A stretch of DNA of 53,338 nucleotides, from positions 1 to 53,338 of the forward strand of contig CANLLR010000020.1 in NCBI GenBank assembly GCA_947491985.1, written 5' to 3'. The notes beneath the pieces were generated by a model. It saw nothing but the letters and a program-made list of their open reading frames with translations, was not told the DNA's origin and did no database searches. The stretch comes from Flavobacteriaceae bacterium (GTDB taxonomy: Bacteria > Bacteroidota > Bacteroidia > Flavobacteriales > Flavobacteriaceae). Position numbers and translations under genes: made by a program. The number at the start of each line of letters is the position of its first letter. Position 1 is the stretch's first letter. Shown here one piece after another: positions 51,572 through 53,338 of this stretch.

Positions 51572-51645
51572 AGCTTTTAAACTTATAAATATACTTTATA
51601 AGCTTTTAAACTTATAAATATATTTTATAAGCTTTATGACTTATA
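51568..51645. promoter_or_regulatory. Operator-like array: three 29-bp repeats, each an inverted repeat TATAAG-N8-CTTATA
   Basis: Half-sites TATAAG start at 51568, 51597 and 51626, and half-sites CTTATA at 51582, 51611 and 51640. Each pair is 6+8+6 bases and the period is exactly 29 bp. The spacers are CTTTTAAA, CTTTTAAA and CTTTATGA, so in the third unit the arms stay intact while the spacer has changed. The array overlaps the satD -7 element and its upstream region, and lies about 90-165 bases upstream of the guaB -7 element. Binding by a regulator, possibly SatD itself, is inferred. Confidence 0.65.
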
Positions 51646-51731
51646 AAAAAATTAAAGATAAAACAACCCAATTTTTATTATCTATTTCTAAAAAACTTCT
51701 TAATTGCCAATTTTAACTTCTAACTTTTATG

Positions 51732-51739
51732 TATATTTG
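51732..51739 (+). promoter_or_regulatory. -7 element of guaB
   Basis: TATATTTG matches TAnnTTTG, 52 bases before the guaB ATG. A TTG at 51704-51706 is a possible but distant (25-base spacer) -33 element. In the 326-base gap 51466-51791, the only other structure I see is the repeat array and the satD promoter. Confidence 0.5.
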
Positions 51740-51791
51740 CACGCAATTTAACTACAATACTGAATCAAGTTCAGCATAAACTACAATTGCA

Positions 51792-53264
51792 ATGAAAGCA
51801 CACACTTCTAAAATCGTTGGAGAAGGTTTAACCTATGACGATGTACTACTCATCCCAAATTACTCTGAAGTTTTACCGCGCGAAGTCAATATTCAATCCA
51901 AAATATCGAGAAATATTTTGTTAAATGTTCCTGTAGTTTCGGCTGCTATGGACACGGTAACCGAGAGTTCAATGGCAATAGCCATGGCACAAGAAGGTGG
52001 TATTGGAGTTTTACATAAGAACATGACGATTGAGCAACAAGCGGCGAAAGTTAGAAAAGTAAAACGTGCTGAAGCCGGAATGATTATCGATCCCGTAACA
52101 CTTCCTCTAAATTCTACAGTCGGTGATGCTAAAATGTTGATGAAAGAACACGGCATTGGCGGTATTCCGGTTGTAGATGAAAACGGAACGTTAAAAGGAA
52201 TTGTAACCAACAGAGATTTGCGTTTTGAGAAAATCAATTCACGTTCGATATTAGAAGTGATGACTTCTGAGAATTTAGTCACCGCCGCCGAAGGAACCAC
52301 TTTGCAAGAAGCTGAAGGCATTCTGCAACAAAATAAAATTGAAAAATTACCCGTGGTTGATGCCAATTATAAATTAGTTGGATTAATTACATTTAGAGAT
52401 ATTACCAAATTGGCACAGAAACCTGTGGCAAACAAAGATAAATTTGGTCGTTTACGCGTAGCAGCCGCACTTGGTGTTACAGCAGATGCATTAGAAAGAG
52501 CAACTGCTTTAGTAAATGCTGGAGTTGACGCCGTAATTATCGATACGGCACATGGACATACCAAAGGTGTAGTTGATGTTTTAAAAATAGTAAAAGCGAA
52601 ATTTCCAGATTTGGATGTTATTGTAGGAAATATTGCTACTGCTGAAGCCGCTTTGTATTTGGTAGAAAATGGTGCAGATGGTGTAAAAGTTGGAATTGGT
52701 CCAGGTTCTATTTGTACCACTCGAGTGGTGGCTGGAGTTGGTTTTCCTCAGTTTTCAGCGGTTTTAGAAGTAGCTGCAGCTTTACGCGGATCAGGAGTTC
52801 CCGTAATTGCTGATGGTGGAATTCGTTACACAGGTGATATACCGAAAGCGATTGCAGCAGGAGCTGATTGTGTAATGTTGGGTTCACTTTTAGCAGGAAC
52901 CAAAGAATCACCTGGCGAAACTATCATTTTTGAAGGCAGAAAATTCAAATCGTACCGCGGAATGGGTTCTGTTGAAGCCATGCAAGAAGGCTCGAAAGAT
53001 CGTTACTTTCAAGATGTCGAAGACGATATTAAAAAATTAGTTCCCGAAGGAATTGTTGGCCGTGTGCCTTATAAAGGTGAACTTAACGAAAGTATGCAAC
53101 AATTTGTTGGAGGATTACGCGCCGGAATGGGTTATTGTGGAGCAAAAGACATTCCGACCTTACAAGAAACCGGTCGATTTGTTCGAATTACAATTAGCGG
53201 AATTGGAGAAAGTCACCCTCACAATGTAACGATTACAAAAGAAGCTCCGAATTATTCGAGATAG
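51792..53264 (+). CDS. guaB: Inosine-5'-monophosphate dehydrogenase
   Basis: GuaB oxidises IMP to XMP with NAD, the committed step of guanine nucleotide synthesis. The 490-residue protein has the family start [17 protein letters not shown] (about 13-29). Two CBS domains are inserted at about 95-205 (IDPVTLP..., [19 protein letters not shown]). The catalytic loop [13 protein letters not shown] (about 302-314) carries the active-site Cys, followed by [15 protein letters not shown], the flap [10 protein letters not shown] and GRVPYKG. Length is normal. A terminator follows at the window end. Confidence 0.97.
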   Translation: MKAHTSKIVGEGLTYDDVLLIPNYSEVLPREVNIQSKISRNILLNVPVVSAAMDTVTESSMAIAMAQEGGIGVLHKNMTIEQQAAKVRKVKRAEAGMIIDPVTLPLNSTVGDAKMLMKEHGIGGIPVVDENGTLKGIVTNRDLRFEKINSRSILEVMTSENLVTAAEGTTLQEAEGILQQNKIEKLPVVDANYKLVGLITFRDITKLAQKPVANKDKFGRLRVAAALGVTADALERATALVNAGVDAVIIDTAHGHTKGVVDVLKIVKAKFPDLDVIVGNIATAEAALYLVENGADGVKVGIGPGSICTTRVVAGVGFPQFSAVLEVAAALRGSGVPVIADGGIRYTGDIPKAIAAGADCVMLGSLLAGTKESPGETIIFEGRKFKSYRGMGSVEAMQEGSKDRYFQDVEDDIKKLVPEGIVGRVPYKGELNESMQQFVGGLRAGMGYCGAKDIPTLQETGRFVRITISGIGESHPHNVTITKEAPNYSR

Positions 53265-53307
53265 TTTTTTAGTTTTCAGTGATCAGTCGCATTGATCAGT
53301 AAAATAG

Positions 53308-53338
53308 AAACCTGATAGTTGAAAAGCTGTCAGGTTTT
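53308..53338 (+). terminator. Terminator of guaB (cut by window end)
   Basis: The 11-base arms AAACCTGATAG (53308-53318) and CTGTCAGGTTT (53327-53337) pair with one wobble, followed by T up to the last base. A direct repeat TGATCAGT lies just before it, near 53279 and 53293. Confidence 0.75.

Noticed and set aside
51568..51645. CRISPR array reading of the 29-bp repeats
   Set aside because: The units are contiguous direct repeats without unique spacers, and no cas genes are present.

Overview
The window looks like a chromosome segment of a member of the Flavobacteriaceae, close to Flavobacterium. The DNA is AT-rich. Promoters follow the Bacteroidetes pattern (TTTG near -33, TAnnTTTG near -7) and Shine-Dalgarno sequences are largely absent. 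Marker genes include a type IX secretion (T9SS) sorting domain, a DUF4249/TonB receptor pair, a PUR-alpha-like DUF3276 protein, a PafA-type phosphatase and a cyclophilin-FKBP fusion. Most of the segment is core chromosome. I found no tRNA, rRNA, CRISPR array, intact insertion sequence or prophage.

Layout. 1-4.1 kb: end of pyrG, yidC, proC. 4.1-6.2 kb: a FAS1 lipoprotein and a YwqK/MORN-like protein. 6.2-11.9 kb: mnmA, a T9SS subtilase coupled to an FMN oxidoreductase, and pafA. 11.9-17.4 kb: lysA, sucC, then small genes (GNAT, DinB-like, DUF1456, esterase, TerB-like). 17.4-18.1 kb: a gene graveyard in which two truncated remnants meet head to head. 18.2-22.6 kb: uvrB, rlmF, a nudK-like gene and thiamine pyrophosphokinase. 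22.8-28.2 kb: an outer-membrane cluster (DUF4249 lipoprotein, TonB receptor, unknown secreted protein, PagL-like deacylase). 28.3-33.5 kb: icd, rplS, trmD, a methyltransferase, a DUF1569 protein and the dual immunophilin. 33.6-38.3 kb: a small cytochrome c lipoprotein, glgC-glgA, an alpha/beta hydrolase and a CsaA-like protein. 38.3-43.9 kb: a small membrane protein, DUF3276, an ABC exporter, leucine dehydrogenase, and nusB-DUF1573-yajC. 44-49.9 kb: pepT, a decayed DUF418 gene, a methyltransferase, pyrD and HMG-CoA lyase. 50-53.3 kb: a DUF3307-SatD operon and guaB, with an operator-like repeat array between them.

How the genes fit together. pyrG, pyrD, guaB and thiamine pyrophosphokinase serve nucleotide and cofactor synthesis. 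sucC and icd belong to the TCA cycle. Leucine dehydrogenase and HMG-CoA lyase are the first and last steps of leucine breakdown. glgC-glgA makes glycogen. yidC and yajC act in membrane protein insertion and export. mnmA, trmD, rlmF, rplS and nusB serve RNA and translation.

The most interesting non-coding signals are two. The first is a set of three 29-bp direct repeats, each holding a TATAAG/CTTATA inverted repeat, overlapping the predicted promoter of the satD-DUF3307 operon. The second is a dispersed intergenic repeat family of at least five copies with conserved flanks and a variable hairpin core.
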